A DNA stretch of 64,000 nucleotides from contig NC_083699.1 in the NCBI RefSeq assembly GCF_033118175.1, positions 49,387,001-49,451,000 on the forward strand, in the 5' to 3' direction. The notes beneath the pieces are model-generated. The model searched no databases. It was not told the origin of the DNA and saw only the letters and a list, made by a program, of their open reading frames with translations. The translations under genes were made by a program, and so were the position numbers. The stretch is from Dama dama. Its lineage: Eukaryota > Chordata > Mammalia > Artiodactyla > Cervidae. This document shows positions 11,028 through 26,000 of this stretch, one piece after another. Position 1 is the stretch's first letter, and every line of letters begins with the position of its first letter.

Positions 11028-14000
11028 GTAAGGAACACTTAAAATTTTTTCATTCCTTTAATCATGTTTGTTGTCTCTGAGATAGAATCAGCAGGCTTAA
11101 GCTAATTCCCACGGCCCCATTAGGTGGACTGTGTTGTGGATGAAGTTTCCTAGGGGCTCAAAGGCACAAGGCATTTCAGTCTGTGATGAAGGCAGATAGA
11201 ACAGTAGTGAAAAGAAATTTCTGGAACTGGATTTGGGGTTCAGAGAGCCAGAGATTTGCCCTTGAAAGTCCTGAGGCCAGACAAGAGCAATTTAGTAGTT
11301 CCAAGGGCTCAGTGCCCTAGAATCTCCTTCTCTTTAACTCCCAAATGTCATTTGGGTCCTATTGCAGAGCATGGACCTGGTTTAATCCCTGAATGTGGCA
11401 TCAAGAGTTTTCTGCCCCTTATAAATGGGAATCAGTGTTTACCTCTGGGCAAATCCCTTAATCCTCTGAGTATTGGTGGCACTTCTGTCAAATGTTGATG
11501 CTTATATCTGTTCCACAGGCACTGTTGGGCACAAGGCAAGCCCTTGATAAGTGAGAATAGCAGCAGGAGCAGGGTAGCAGCAGTCAAAATGGCCAGCTGG
11601 TCAACTATTCTCTTGTTCCTGGGAGAACACTCACCTACGACTGGTTAAACCAGGCCCTGTTCAAGGTGAAGAGCCAGATTCTACCATCCAGGGGTGTCCA
11701 GACCCAAGGGGGAAATCTGGTAGCATCTTCAGCAGTTTTCTATATCCGAAGGTTTAGGAATAGCTTCCTCACTAAAACTTTTCTTTTAATTATTTCTTTT
11801 AAACTGGCCATCATTCTCAGAGCTTTTGGAGACAATTAAGGGTTCCAGAAAAGTGATTATGGGATCACTAAGAGTTTACTACTTCATGTGTCCAGGGATT
11901 CCTAAGAGTTGTAAAAAGGTGACTTGGATGATTACCATAGCCCTTAGGGCAAAGATCATGTCTATTCATCTTAAAAAGTTCCTGTGTCTAGAATTAAGAA
12001 TTGGGTACACATCACTAGAAAACATCTTGAAAGATGTTTGATACATTAAATACCTTAATGGGGGTATTTTTCATTATTGTTTAAGCATACCCCCTTCTCT
12101 ACCATCCCTCAACTAATATGTCCTATAATGGGAAATTGGGGTGATTGCCATGAACTGTAAAGACAAAAAGGAAGCCACTTACAGGTGGTAAACAGCGTCC
12201 CCTGGTGGCATTTTCAATTGTCCTCACTGAGGAATATTAAACTCAGATTGACCATTCTGCAACTACAGACATAAATAATATTACATCTCATAATAATATA
12301 TGTTGATATTAATATATAATATATTTCACAGTATAGTAATAAATTATAATTAATAACAATTAATACTATAAATGATATTAACTTCATATTTTTCTAACCA
12401 GCTGAGCTAACAGGCCAACTGCCATCATCATACTTTTCAGTAACTTTTTTTTTTGCCATGATGCACAGCTTGTAGGATCTCAGTTCCATGATGAGGAATG
12501 GAACCCAGGCCACAGCAGTGAAAGCCCAGAATCCTAACCACTAGGCCACCCACCAGAGAACTCCCCAGTAATTTTTCCAGTTTTGTCTGTTCAATTTTTA
12601 ATTTCATTTATGTCAGGTTTTTTTAGAAGTAGTCATGTATTTTTATTTTTAATATAGTCCACTGCATTTATTTTTCAGGAAAAACTGGATTAGGTACTAA
12701 TTAGTATTAAATAATAGCAACTGCCATTATATGTTCAGTGTTTTGTTTTCTGAAACTTGATATCTTTATTCTTCTAGTCATGAGACAAGGCAATGCAACC
12801 TCAAGTGCCTCTTCAATCACAGATTTTACAAATACTACCATCACAAGTACACCCACTTCTAACGCATCTACTATAGCTCCTACCACCACAAGTACAACTA
12901 CCACAAATACTACAAGCCCTACTGTCGCAGGTGCATCTACTGCCGCAAATACTACAAGCCCTACTGTCGCAGGTGCATCTACTGCCGCAAATACTACAAG
13001 CCCTACTGTCGCAGGTGCATCTACTGCCGCAAATACGACAAGCCCTACTGTCGCAGGTGCATCTACTGCCGCAAATACGACAAGCCCTACTGTCGCAGGT
13101 GCATCTACTGCCGCAAATACGACAAGCCCTACTGTCGCAGGTGCATCTACTGCCGCAAATACGACAAGCCCTACTGTCGCAGGTGCATCTACTGCCGCAA
13201 ATACGACAAGCCCTACTGTCGCAGGTGCATCTACTGCCGCAAATACGACAAGCCCTACTGTCGCAGGTGCATCTACTGCCGCAAATACGACAAGCCCTAC
13301 TGTCGCAGGTGCATCTACTGCCGCAAATACGACAAGCCCTACTGTCGCAGGTGCATCTACTGCCGCAAATACGACAAGCCCTACTGTCGCAGGTGCATCT
13401 ACTGCCGCAAATACGACAAGCCCTACTGTCGCAGGTGCATCTACTGCCGCAAATACTACAAGCCCTACTGTCGCAGGTGCATCTACTGCCGCAAATACTA
13501 CAAGCCCTACTGTCGCAGGTGCATCTACTGCCGCAAATACTACAAGCCCTACTGTCGCAGGTGCATCTACTGCCGCAAATACTACAAGCCCTACTGTCGC
13601 AGGTGCATCTACTGCCGCAAATACTACAAGCCCTACTGTCGCAGGTGCATCTACTGCCGCAAATACTACAAGCCCTACTGTCGCAGGTGCATCTACTGCC
13701 GCAAATACTACAAGCCCTACTGTCACAAATACAACTACTTCTACCACAAATACTACAAGCCCTACTGTCACAAATACAACTACTTCTACCACAAATACTA
13801 CAACCTCTACTGTCATACATACATCTACTGCTACCACAGAGAGTACAACTCCTAACATTGCTACGAGTACACCTACTTCTCCCACAAGTAGTACAATTCC
13901 TGCTACCATCTCGAATACATCTACTTCTACCATACATACTACAGGTAAGAGCAAGTCCCTCAAAGCTCCTCAGTAAGGAGTCACAGCATTGTGAAGGATG

Positions 14001-17000
14001 GTAGGTATGTGTGTTCTACCAGAGAAGGGAAGTGTGTATAAAGAAACCCAAGGTGTCCTTGGATATAAAACCCTGGAATTAAAAAGTCTGGATCACACAG
14101 GCTATTAGTGATGGCAGAGATGCTAAGATTACCTGCAGTTCCATTCTATTCTTTCCTCAAGCTATTTGCCAGATGTGGAATATTTTTATAAACTTGGACT
14201 TTGTGAAAGCTACTTTTGTAGCTTCCCTTTTCTTAGGAGATTTTTGGATATAGGTTCTGCTTCTCTGAGGTCAGGTGCTAATAAGCACTGATGAGATCTC
14301 TAGTCCCACTACTAGATCCTTGGTCTACTGAAGAAAGGAGTCAGTTCTACCCTGATTCTTCATCAAATGTTATTGAAAACATGTGACATTACCAGGGCCA
14401 TGGTCCAAAAGACAGATGTTTAGGGATACTGTCTAAGAGATGAAGGTTGACCTCCGGCCTAAGTTATTGAAACAGGAAACACTTGCTTCATTTCCCAAAG
14501 TTTGGTATAGAATAGAGGTCAGTAAACTTTATCAGTGAAGGCAAACTAATAAATATTTCACGTTTTGTGGGCCATAATAAGATCTCTGTTACAACTACCC
14601 CACTCAGCCATATTAACATCAAAGCAGCCAATATACAATATACACATGAATGTGCTGATTGTGTACTGATAAAACTTAATTTACAAAAACAGAGGAGGAC
14701 TGGCAAGAATTGGCTTATGAGTCATAGTTTGCCAACCCTTGGTCTAAAAGAGTCCTCAAACCTATGTTTAAAGGATCTAGATAAACCCTATTATTCTCAG
14801 TTAGGGAGACTGAGGCTCAGTGAGGGCAGCCACTTGCCCAGGGTCAAAGAGCAAGTTGATATCTTCTTATACATTCTTCTTTTGGCTTCCTCAGTATTTT
14901 TTGGTAGATCTAAGAAATGAATGATTAAGGAAATGGAGTCAGAGGCTGCACTGAAACCTGCTTCCCAATCTTCTTTCATGTTTGGAGGGGCCACTGTGAA
15001 AGCTAGGTAAGGAGGGACACAGCTACACAATCAGTTCCCCTGTAGTCAGGAAAGGGAGATTTTCTATGCCATTTCTGCTCCCCTAGACCCTCTCTCAGAG
15101 TAAGGCAGCCTTCTTGTGTTCTGGCCCTACACTAACTGTGGGGCATGGGCCAAACCAATTCTCTTTTGGCTTCAACATAGTCACCTGTAATAAGAGATGA
15201 TTGAACTAAATAGCCACAAAATCCTTTTCCCACTGTAACATCCTGTGACTTTATTCCTGGAACACAGAAATACTACCGAGTCTGTCCTTTATTGCCAAGG
15301 AGAAAGCCACACCAGGAGTTATCTGACCGGTGTATCCAAAATGGCTCTGCACTTGATTTCTTCCCTAGGATTTTCCAAATCATCCTTGCAATGTGGTTAA
15401 GGCTTTGTTAAAAAGCCATTTACTTTACTTAGAATATTGGTTAACACCCTGTTAGAGAGCTGACCCTTATTGTTGTTTGTGAGATACTGCACTATGCCTC
15501 CCGTGTCCAGGTAGCCTCTTTTTTTTCTTTTACCCTTAAAAATATTATTTTTAGATAGAATTTATTTCTTAGAGATGTTTTAGATTCACAGCAAAATTGA
15601 GAGAAATGTAGAGAGATTTCCCATATTTCCCTGCCCCCATACCTGCACAGCCTCCCTTATTATCAACTTTTCTCATCAGAGGGTACATTTGTGACAACTG
15701 GTGAATCTACACTGACACAGCATAATCACCCAAAGTCCAGTTTACATGAGGGTTTACTGTTGGTGTTGTATATTCTATAGGTTTGGACAAATGTAGAATG
15801 ATATGTAGCCATCATAAAGACTATTTTCACCTTCCTAACAATCTGCTGTACTCTGCCTATTCACCCCTCCCTCCCTGCTAACCCTTGGCAACTGCTGATC
15901 TTTTGTTGCCATAGTTTTGCCTTTTTCGGAATGTCATGTTGGAATCACACAGTATGTAGCCTTTTCAGATAGTCTGCTTTCATTTAGCAATATGCATGTA
16001 AGATTCCTCCATGTTGATTTTCAAGGCCTGAACATGAATAATATTCCATTGTCTGGCTGTACCAGTTTGTTTATTCACTTACCTACTGAAGGGCATCTTG
16101 ATTGCTTCCAAGTTTTTGCAATTATGAATAAAACTGCTCTAAGTATTCATTTGCAGGGTTTTGAGTGGAAAAAGGTTGGTAAATACTAAGTGAATACTTA
16201 GCATTTATATTGGGTAAATACTAAGGCTTGCACTTGCTGGGTCATATGATTAAGTTTAGTTTTGTAAGAAACTGACAACCTGTCTTCTGAAACGGCTATA
16301 CTTTATATTCCCACCAATATGAGAATTCCTCACTAGCACTATTATATTTTTTAATAAAGGTGAATTAGGCCCATAGTTTTGGAAAAAAGAGCTTAAATGG
16401 GGCAAAAGTATATGCAGTAAAAACTAAATCTCCCTCCTCTCCAGTCTCACAGATAGAGAAAACAAACTTTGGTAAAAACCAAAGAGGAGAGGGACAAATT
16501 AGGAATATAGGATTAGCAGATACAAACTACTATGTATAAAAGAGATAAGCAACAAGGATATATTATATAGTACAGGGAAGTATAACCATTGTCTTATAAT
16601 AACTTCTAATGTAATATAATCTACAAAAATACTGAATCACTATACTGTACACTTGAAACTAATATTGTAAATCAACTATACTTCAATAAAAAAGAGACCA
16701 TGTTATATACATTGTACCTTATATGTAGTTTTTTTTTTTTAAGCAACTATTTCCACCTATGGAACCATAAGAATTTTAAGACAACTCTGAAGGTTGTCAG
16801 TCAATCTATTCTGAAATCAAAGCTCAGAATTATTTCATTTGACAGAGGGAAATGGCTAGTCAAAATCCCCATTTGGCTAACTGGTGATTTCTCTTCTCAG
16901 ATCCCATCAGTTTTCCAAAGATAGGAAAGATGTTGCACACTGTCTGGTCTAGGAATCCTGGCCAGTGGTGTAGAAACCATAGTAATATTCTTCTCACCAT

Positions 17001-20000
17001 TTACTCAGTCATCCACTCAGAAAGCCAGAAAGTAGAATGGCCCTTCATCATTTCCTCTTAGAATTTTCACTGAGTTAATCCACTTTGTTCCCTTCCCTTT
17101 CCTCATAGGTCTGTATACCATGTATGCTAACCAGAGTATAATATCTAGTTTTGGGGGGCGGGGAGTTTTTTGCCTGGTCTTCCCTATAAGTCAGTCATTA
17201 ATCTCTTCCTAAAAAAATATGATGCTTTCTCTAAAATGGTTTTGGAGCATCTCACCTAGTATTAGAGGAGCAGACATCAAAGTTCTGGAGGATCTGTGAG
17301 ATCCAAAGTATTTCCTTACTCCTTGGAATTAGAACACTGGAATCTCTTTCTGGGCAGACTGTTACTCACCAACCTCTGACCTTTACTGTTGACAAGTGCT
17401 TGGCTCTAGAATTTTAGCAACAATCTTCCTAGAGACATAAGAAAATATGTGTTTGTTTCTAGCTGTTCTAAGGGTATACCATGGCGTAACACGGCCAAGT
17501 AATAGTGCCCAGGAGGGAGGCATGAAGATTTAAAAGTATATTTCCAGGTGTTATTTATTGTCACTTGTGGATTTTTAATCTCTTTCTACTGTTATCTCAG
17601 GTTCCAGCACACCTTGCAAAGAGGATTCCTGTCAGGATGGTTCTTTTTGTGTTAATCTGCATAATGATTATTTTTGCTTGTGTTCAGAGGGATATTACTA
17701 TAATGCTTCCACATGCAATAAAGGTGAGTTACAAAGGATGAACAATGGAGATATGCATCTCAGGCCTAAACGGAATAGAAAACTTAAAATAATGACAAAA
17801 AGAGCTTCTGGAATATTAAACGGAGAGGAAAATTTGGAGGCAACAAAGGCCAGCCAAGCAGAAAAAAAAGTTTCTGTCTTTATCTTAGTGGAACCTAGTG
17901 GGAGAGGAAATGGACCAACTCAGATATGTGAACTAGTTCTAGAGGTATGGGAGGGAATGGATCCCTTCACTTAATTTGGCTGAAGGATCAGTGCCATGGG
18001 GTCAAAATGAAAATGATAGGTGTAGAAAGGTAGGTGTGTAAAATGATAGGTGTAGGTGTGTACAACTACAAAGACTGCATAAATACACAGCAGTGCTGTT
18101 ACATGGGGACACTGATGCAAAATGAGGTGATTTCCTAAAACGACAGAGTCAGGAACCTTGTCTCTGACTTTGGCTCAGTTTTTTTGTTATAGGATTTGCT
18201 TGTACCATAACACCAAATCTTATTTTTGGAGACTTAAGAACTCCTCAGCTCTGCAAATGGACTTTAAGAGCAAACTGACACTACACTTTTTTTGTTAGAT
18301 CAGCTGGGTGCTATAAAAGTCCAAGGCTGTTTCCTGAGCTATATGTTTTTGTCTGTTTTATGAAAAAGAAATAGCGCTTCTTGCCAACTGCACTGGAAAT
18401 GAATGCATTGTGTTGGCACAGGGATTAGAGATATCCCCAAGGCCAAATGTTGTTTCAAAGGCTGTTCCTATTGTTAGCATGAGTAATCTCATTTCAGGGA
18501 TCCACTCTAAGTAAATGACCCCAAATATAGAAAAGTTTTGTGCATTGAGATGTTTGTGCAAATTTTTTTTTCCTTTTGAATAATTAAAAGCATTGAAAAC
18601 AAAGAGTGACTGCATCAATGAAGGAAAGATGTGTTTCATAGAATATTATATAGCATTTAAGATGATAATTATGAAGACTGAGTAATGATTTGGAAAAATG
18701 TTTACTATTAAGAGTAAGTAAAGAAGATTCATGATATAAACCTGCAATTATAATGATATAAATTAGACACATACACACATACACAAAAGAGCTGGGAGAA
18801 ATATACCAAAATGAGAATAATTGTTGATAGGTTAGGTTGGGTTTGGGGTAATGTTTTTCATATTTCCAGAATTACTGTAGTATCGTCATATGTTTAGAAT
18901 TAAAACATAATCTATGCTTTAAGCAAAATGGACCTTCTTTACATTGAATATCACAGAAAGATTCTGCTTGAATTTCAGGAAAGATATTCCCTGGTACAAT
19001 TAAGGTCAAAATATCATACACAGCTGCATTGGAAAATAAAACTTCTGTGCTGTATCAGGAATTATACATTCTAGTTACTACATTTGTAAGTATTTTCCAA
19101 ACATCCTTCCTCTATAAGTATTCTTTATTCTAACACTGACTTGTATGGACTGGCATTTGGGTGGTACAGGCTGGTACAGCTATCCCAGTGTTTCAAACAG
19201 TGAAATGCACCCTTATTGGTCTGTAAACAGTAGCTGTTCCAAATTCCCAGCGCCACTGCTTCCTGGTTGCCTGGGTTCTTCCTCTAGGACCTGGGGGCCT
19301 CCCTGTGATCCTGCAACCAGAGGAAATAGCTGGCACGGCTGAGGGCCTTCAGAAGCCACTTCTAGCCATGCCGTACTCTTTCTTACAGAGGCTGATTAAT
19401 GCTGTTTTAAAAGAAATGATTTCCATAGAATTGAAGAGAAAAAAATTGAAAAATTGTATTGTTTTCTTTTTATAGTCAAATTTGCATACATTTCTAGACT
19501 AGTCTGGCTTCTTTAATGTCCAGAAGAGGAACTGCGTCTGAATTAATAAACATTACTTCTTTATCCTGTTGTCAAAAAGGTCAAAATGAACAACAGCTTC
19601 CTTTCATGTTGATTACTGTGAGTGTGTTGACATGAGGGGATGGAGATCTCTATTCTGGAACCACATATGCCAGGAAGGCCTGAAAGGTCTCAGAGAGGGT
19701 GTCCAGCCAGTATTTCTCAAAATTTAGTTTTGAAGGGAAAAATATTAGGTTGGAAATATATCTCAGAACTCTAGGTAGAGAAAGACTTTTAAAAACTAAT
19801 GTCTTAATGGGGGCCCAGGAAGCATGGTGGCCATGAAAATGGACCACAAAGTACAGAATAACAGCATGTAGTGACAGATTAAAAATTAGGTAAAGAGGAG
19901 AAAAACACCTCTTTTAAGTCAAAAATCAAAAGCTGTCAAAGATCCTTGGAGTACGGCATGAGAATGAATGTGAGGTTTGTCAGAGTTTTGTGTTTTATTA

Positions 20001-23000
20001 GTTGTGTGTGCTTTTGGCATGACACTTTAACTCTTAATCTTGTCTTCTCAGTTTTCAAATGAAACTTGATTAGATTAGAGGCTCTAAAGTAGAAGGTACC
20101 ATGCTTTATGGTTTTTGTGTTTTTAAAGAAACCAATAAAGCATTTTATACAAATTTTTTAAAAAAATAACATTTTGCTCTATGTGTGTTTCCATTTGAAA
20201 TTACATCATTGTAAAAGAGTTTTGTTATTAGAATTGGTAAAACGTGAAAAAATATTATCCAGATGATCTTACAGATAGTACAGGGAGAGCAAGCGCTCGT
20301 GACCAAACAACCGGCGCCTGGCACTGCAGCGATCAAAGCTGTGTCTGCTGTATGTATTCTGGGCTTGCCGGAGCCCCTTTGCCTTACCTCTTGTGCATGA
20401 GGGGCCTACTGGCCGTGACTGAGCTTCTTACCCTGGATCTACATTCCAATCTCCTGCTCAGATGATGTTTGGCACATTGAGGATAGGCAACACCAATGTT
20501 TCCATTTCCGGGGAATCCTTCAGTTGTCTCATGTGGCTTTACTGAGCACTGGCTACTGTGGCCACTGCATTTCCCAACATGATTTGGGTATATGAGTGTC
20601 CAGAAGACCTTTCCTGCTATAGATCTAGGCCCCTAGTCTTCAGAGACTAGTTTAGTGACTTGTTCAGTCAGTCAGATGTTGATGGTCCCAGAGGTGCCAG
20701 GGAGGGGATCAAGTACTTTATAATATCCGAGAAACTTTTAATCTGAAAGGGATATGCCAGAACTCCTTTGCAACTCCTGGAGATAGGGAAAGAAAGACAG
20801 TTTACTTTCTTTAATGTCCTCTTAGCAGACCCTGTAGCCGGGGCAGTGCCAGCTCAGGCCCTGAGAAGCCTCTCAGGGTCTATTTTGTCCCCAGCTAGAT
20901 CCAAGTGGACAGGCTGCATGGGGATTTGAAGTTTCCCTGTTGTGCTGTACCTGGCATTTTACATATATTTCTAATTCTCAAAGTAGCCACATGGGGAAGC
21001 TGGTACTATGATACTGTTTAGCAGATGGGGTAGGTAGTCAAGGATCAGGAAGGCTAAGTAAACTGACTGAAGGTCACCCAGCTGGTGAGTGAGGAGGAGG
21101 AATTTGAACCCAGACCTGCCTGACCCTCAGGGCTGCTTCTCCTCCCCTGCTGGCTCTGTTGTGCAGTGGGGCCTGGCAGACCTGTTTTCATAATTCCTGC
21201 CCCCATGCCCAGCCTTTTGGCCCTTCAGATCAGTAAGTGTATATCCTCAAATCCATGAAGGATGACCTGGAAGAAGGAAAAAAGAAAAGGAAAACCTTTT
21301 TCCTATGCAGATGCTAATTTTGCAATCATTTTTTGGAGATTAAGAAATTTAAATGGCCAATGGTCAACAGTGGAGCTGGATAGAACCTTGGAGGTCATCC
21401 AATGAACTTGATCCTAAGTAGACTCCAGTGCTCTGATGGTTTACAGAAATACCAGCTCTTCCTGATATTTAAAAGAATTAAAAGGAATACAGACATATTC
21501 TGGACACAAAGCTGCTCAGCCTTAACTAGAGTATCAAATTTATTTGAATTTGACTAGAATAAGAGAAATGTTTTACTATCTCTTAAAATTACACTGGTTT
21601 CCATGATCTTTTAAAGTGTGGCAAAAAATAATAAAATTCTTGAATTATAAAAAGTTGCACCAACCCAGTTCAACATTCATGTAATAAATATCAAGACTGG
21701 GGTCCAAAGAGAGAAAGACATGTCAAAGGTTATGATTTCACATTTAATTCTTCAATCATCAGTCAGCTTGTGTTTGTTGATTGTTTCATGGAGATGGCCC
21801 TATGCTGAGTGCTATGGGATGGAAGTTGGGGATGGGCAGGTGTGGATGGTATCATAAGAAAGAGAAAATGAACCCATTCTTGGCATCAAATAACTTACTT
21901 TCTAGCTGGGACCTCCACCCTACCTCCACCTCACCCCTGCCAGAGGTCCCAGCTTCATCTCTGGCCACTTGTTTACAAGTATCTAGAGTTATCTGCTCTT
22001 AGAACACAACTCAGGCCTAATAAGATCTACCAGTGCTGGAGCCCCTTCCAGTTCACAGAGCTATGTATCATGTATTCTATCTCATTTTCTACACATTAGA
22101 GCCCTATTTAGTGGGAATTACTGCTGTCTCAAATTTCCCAGTGAGAAAGTGAGGTTTAAAGAAGTCGAATTTTGCAAATGCTGACAAATGGAGAAACTTA
22201 ATGCTTCAGCTGTCTTCTGAGCCACACTGCTCCCAAGCATTGGTGTGAGCTATTCCTTCCTCTGTCTACTTCCTGGACCCATGCCACCTACTGAAATGCT
22301 TTATGGCCTGTTTCCTTTATGAAGCCCTGTTTTGTGCTCTGAGACTGGAAAAACATTTCTTTGAACTTCCATGGTAGATTGTATTGTCTCTGGCACTTAC
22401 CTCTGTCAGCTTCATGGTGTAATCTGAGGTCACATGGTGTAACTTGATCATAGGCTGGGTCTGCCTATCTTGGTAATCTATGTCTCTGGCATAATGCCTT
22501 GGGAAGGTAAGCATTTTAGTTTTCCTTGGGTAAATTGATGAGTCTATGAAGTATGCATATAGGTAAGTCTAACAAAGATGCAAAACTTCACATGATTTGA
22601 AAAGAGAAAACAAGTCAGTCACCCTATATTTAAGAGTATTGATTTGACTGAGTGCTTTGGGTTTCCATCTTTTTCCTGGGTAGCTCTGACTTATACCAGA
22701 ATCATCCTATTTTAGAGCAGAAATTGCTGAAAGGTGTTAGAGCACATGTAAAGAATAAATTTGCTGTGTTACATAAATGAGTTTAAAAATGGGTTTATAT
22801 TAAAAATCTAGGTGTACTATTACTTTTCCCCCTTGCTGTAGCTGTTATTAAATCTGTTCTTCTTTTCCACAGTTTAAAGATACATTTAAAATTTCTGATT
22901 ACGGACAGACTGTAATTGTTAAAGTAAGGTAAGTTTGCTGTGGACCCACAGAGTACTTTGGAAGCAGGCTGTGTTCCCTAACTTTTAGTCTCCTCTTGCA

Positions 23001-26000
23001 TTCCCCATATGGCACTGAAGTCCTAGGATGGCCAGTCACAAGTCAAGAAGAGGTGGTCAGTCTTAGTACCACAAAGGGCCCTGACTCAGATGCACATTGA
23101 CCCTGGCCTGGGTGGGCAGAGTGTAGCCTGGGGATAGCAAGATGGTCCCTGTGACTGGCTACTTAGCAACTTGCTCACATGGTCCAGGACATCACCTGAA
23201 TCTGTTCGGTTTGATCCCTTGGCTACAAACCACACCTGGCCATTCCCTGGAATGTGCATCCCAGGGAGCCCAGAGGAGAATGAATGGTTCATGGCCATCT
23301 CTTCCGTCACAGGGGGAAATGAGGCAAACAGGATGACCCCAGTCACATGACTGGTCACTGAAGGGCCTGTTGTGAGCTCTTTCTATAGTAAGAACAGGCA
23401 TGGAGTGAGTGTATCAGCATGTAGTGACCAGGGCTGTGTGCTATTTGGAAACCCAAAGAGGTAGAGGATTCTCAAGAAGTTAGTGATTCCATCTTGGTCT
23501 TCTCTGAAGCATATTGATACACAAGTGCTGCAGGCTGAGGAAAGAACTCTCTAAGGTAAACAGAATCGTGCAGAAAAAGCAGCTCTAATGTATTTATATT
23601 TCTGTGGTTTTATTATCACATCTATATTCATAAACTGTCAAATCCTTTGTGGAAAAAGATGAATTAAGAGAAGACCCCTAAAAGTAGTGAATTTTGATCT
23701 GGGCAATGAGCAAGGGGCACGTGTGACTGGTAGCCAGGAGGCAGTCTAACGGGAGGCACAGTACAGGCAGCAGGCAGAGAGGCTGGGCCCCAACACAGTG
23801 GCTAGAGGCTGGAGACACAGCAGACAACTACTGAAGGCTATACATCATTGAAGGGTGTTAGGCTTGGTTTAGGGGACAACAGGGAGTTCATGCATCAGAA
23901 TGACTGGATAAAAGCAGGAACATCGAGGTATGACAGCAGTAGGTAGTAGGTAAACCTCACCTTGAATCCCGGCCTTGTCACCTTATTGCTGTGTGACTGG
24001 GTTGGTATTTTAACCTCTCTGAACTTTTATTACCTAATCTGTATATCTGGTTTACTCTGATCAACTTTCCTAGAACCCTGCGGGGAGCAAATGAGATACT
24101 AGTAGTTGGAAAGCTTCCCTGTGCAAAGTACCTGGCATGTAGTCAGTTTCAACATGTATTAGTTCCCATCTGTTTGCCTTCCAAAATAGAGGACCCTGCA
24201 AGTATGATGGTAGAGCTGGTCCCATGAAGTCATTTGGTGGGGAGTGGTTCTCTGAAACTGTGGCACTCCTTCCATTTTTAGGGAGTTACTGAAGGGAGCC
24301 AGGGGAGTTTGGTGACAACACCTTACCTGTGAACTCAGTGTCCTGAGAGGAGCAACTCCCCCAGCTTGAGGGCAGTGGTGGGCAGATGGACCTGTCTCAC
24401 TTCAGAAGGCATTTCTTAGGCTCCAGACCAGTGCTCTCTCCTCAGAATCCCCAAGCTCTTTATTTACTGCCTGAATGTTGGAATTGGAAGGGTCCCCAGA
24501 ATTCCTCCTACACTCCAATCTCTCTTTGGACAGAGGATACTCGGGCTGAGGGAAGTTAGGACTGGTCTTGGGCCACAGAAGATGGCAGCTCCCCTGGGTC
24601 TAGATCTCTGGGTTCTTAAACTTGGAGGCTAGTGCTCTGGTTCTGTATGCTGCTGCTGCTCCTGCTAAGTCGCTTCAGTCATGTCCGACTCTGTGCGACC
24701 CCGTAGACAGCAGCCCACCAGGCTCCCCCGTCCCTGGGCTTCTCCTGGCAAGAACACTGGAGTGGGTTGCCATTTCCTTCTCTAATGCATGAAAGTGAGA
24801 AGTGAAAGTGAAGTCATTCAGTCGAATCTGACTCTTAGCGACCCCATGGACTGCAGCCTACCAGGCTCCTCCATCCATGGGATTTTCCAGGCAAGAGTAC
24901 TGGAGTGGGTTGCCATTGCCTTCTCCCCTGGTTCTGTACATGACAACTTTTTGTCACTTGAGTACACGGCCACTCCATCCTTTCCTTGAACTGTTCCATG
25001 AGTAATGTCTTGCCTCCTGAACTGTATGCTAGTAGGTTCTTCAGATGATGAATGAATTATGGATGGCATTTCTTTCCTAGCCCCACTGCAAAATTATACC
25101 ATAGATCTCTGGTCATCTTTCAACTGATAACAAAGAGTTTGTACCAGGTACCCCTTTCTTACTGCCTGGTACCTTCCTCTGTTACCTCTGAGTCCTACCA
25201 TGAACAAGTCATGAAACTTTAAGATTGTAAAGCCCACTTTGCTTTTTGGACTCCTTTTTTTGAGGTGATCATTCCTAAAAACAGAATTTGGATCATGTTT
25301 TAGATTTTCTGGATTGTTCCACAGAACCCATATAACTGCAAACATTATCTAAGTAGGGTTGACTGTGTTTTCAAACTTCTGTATTTATTCAAAAGTCAGA
25401 ATGGAGTATAGGAAAACATAGGACTGCAAAAATATCCTGAGTCTTAAAAACACATGGCCACAAGTAAGAGTGGGAAGAAGTCTTTTAAAGTCCTTTTTTT
25501 TTCTCTCTCTCTCTCTCAGTGGTTGTATCACTTGATTTTCTTTTTTTTTTTTTTTTTTGATAAATGAAAGAATTAGAACTTGGCACAGCCGATCTCAGGA
25601 CCTGAAACTGTAGTGCTAGTTAGAGAGAGGGAAAGACCCTTATGATGTCTTGCAGCAAGGTGATGTGATTTGGTATTACATTCTGATGCTTCCCGGGCTT
25701 CCCAGGTGGCGTTGGTGGTAAAGAACCTGCCTGCCAATGCAGGAGACCTAAAGAGATGCTATTTCCATCTCTTGGTTGGAAAGATTCCCCTGGAGAAGGG
25801 AATGGCAACCCACTCCAAAATTCTTGCCTGGAGAATCCCATGGACAGAGGAGCCTGGTGGGCTATGGTACATAGGGTCACAAAGAGTTGGACACAACTGA
25901 AGCAACTTAGCATGCATGCACATCTGATGCTTCCCACGGCCCCTCCTTTCTTGGGATCAGTTCTCCTCTGGGTCAGGTGTGCCCAAGCCTAGTCACACAC

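Noticed and set aside
12906..13703. Regular array that could be mistaken for CRISPR or a satellite
   Set aside because: Units are contiguous without spacers, sit inside a coding exon in a vertebrate genome, and translate to a mucin domain.
12707..13963. Long minus-strand open frames (418 and 374 codons) and a second plus frame (357 codons) across the repeat array
   Set aside because: They are by-products of a stop-free 42-bp repeat. They lack splice or promoter context, and the MUC13 frame joins correctly to exons on both sides.
20244..20465. Small Cys/Leu-containing frame in intron 4 considered as an extra exon
   Set aside because: No acceptor and donor pair in a compatible phase. Exons 4 and 5 already join to give an uninterrupted SEA domain.
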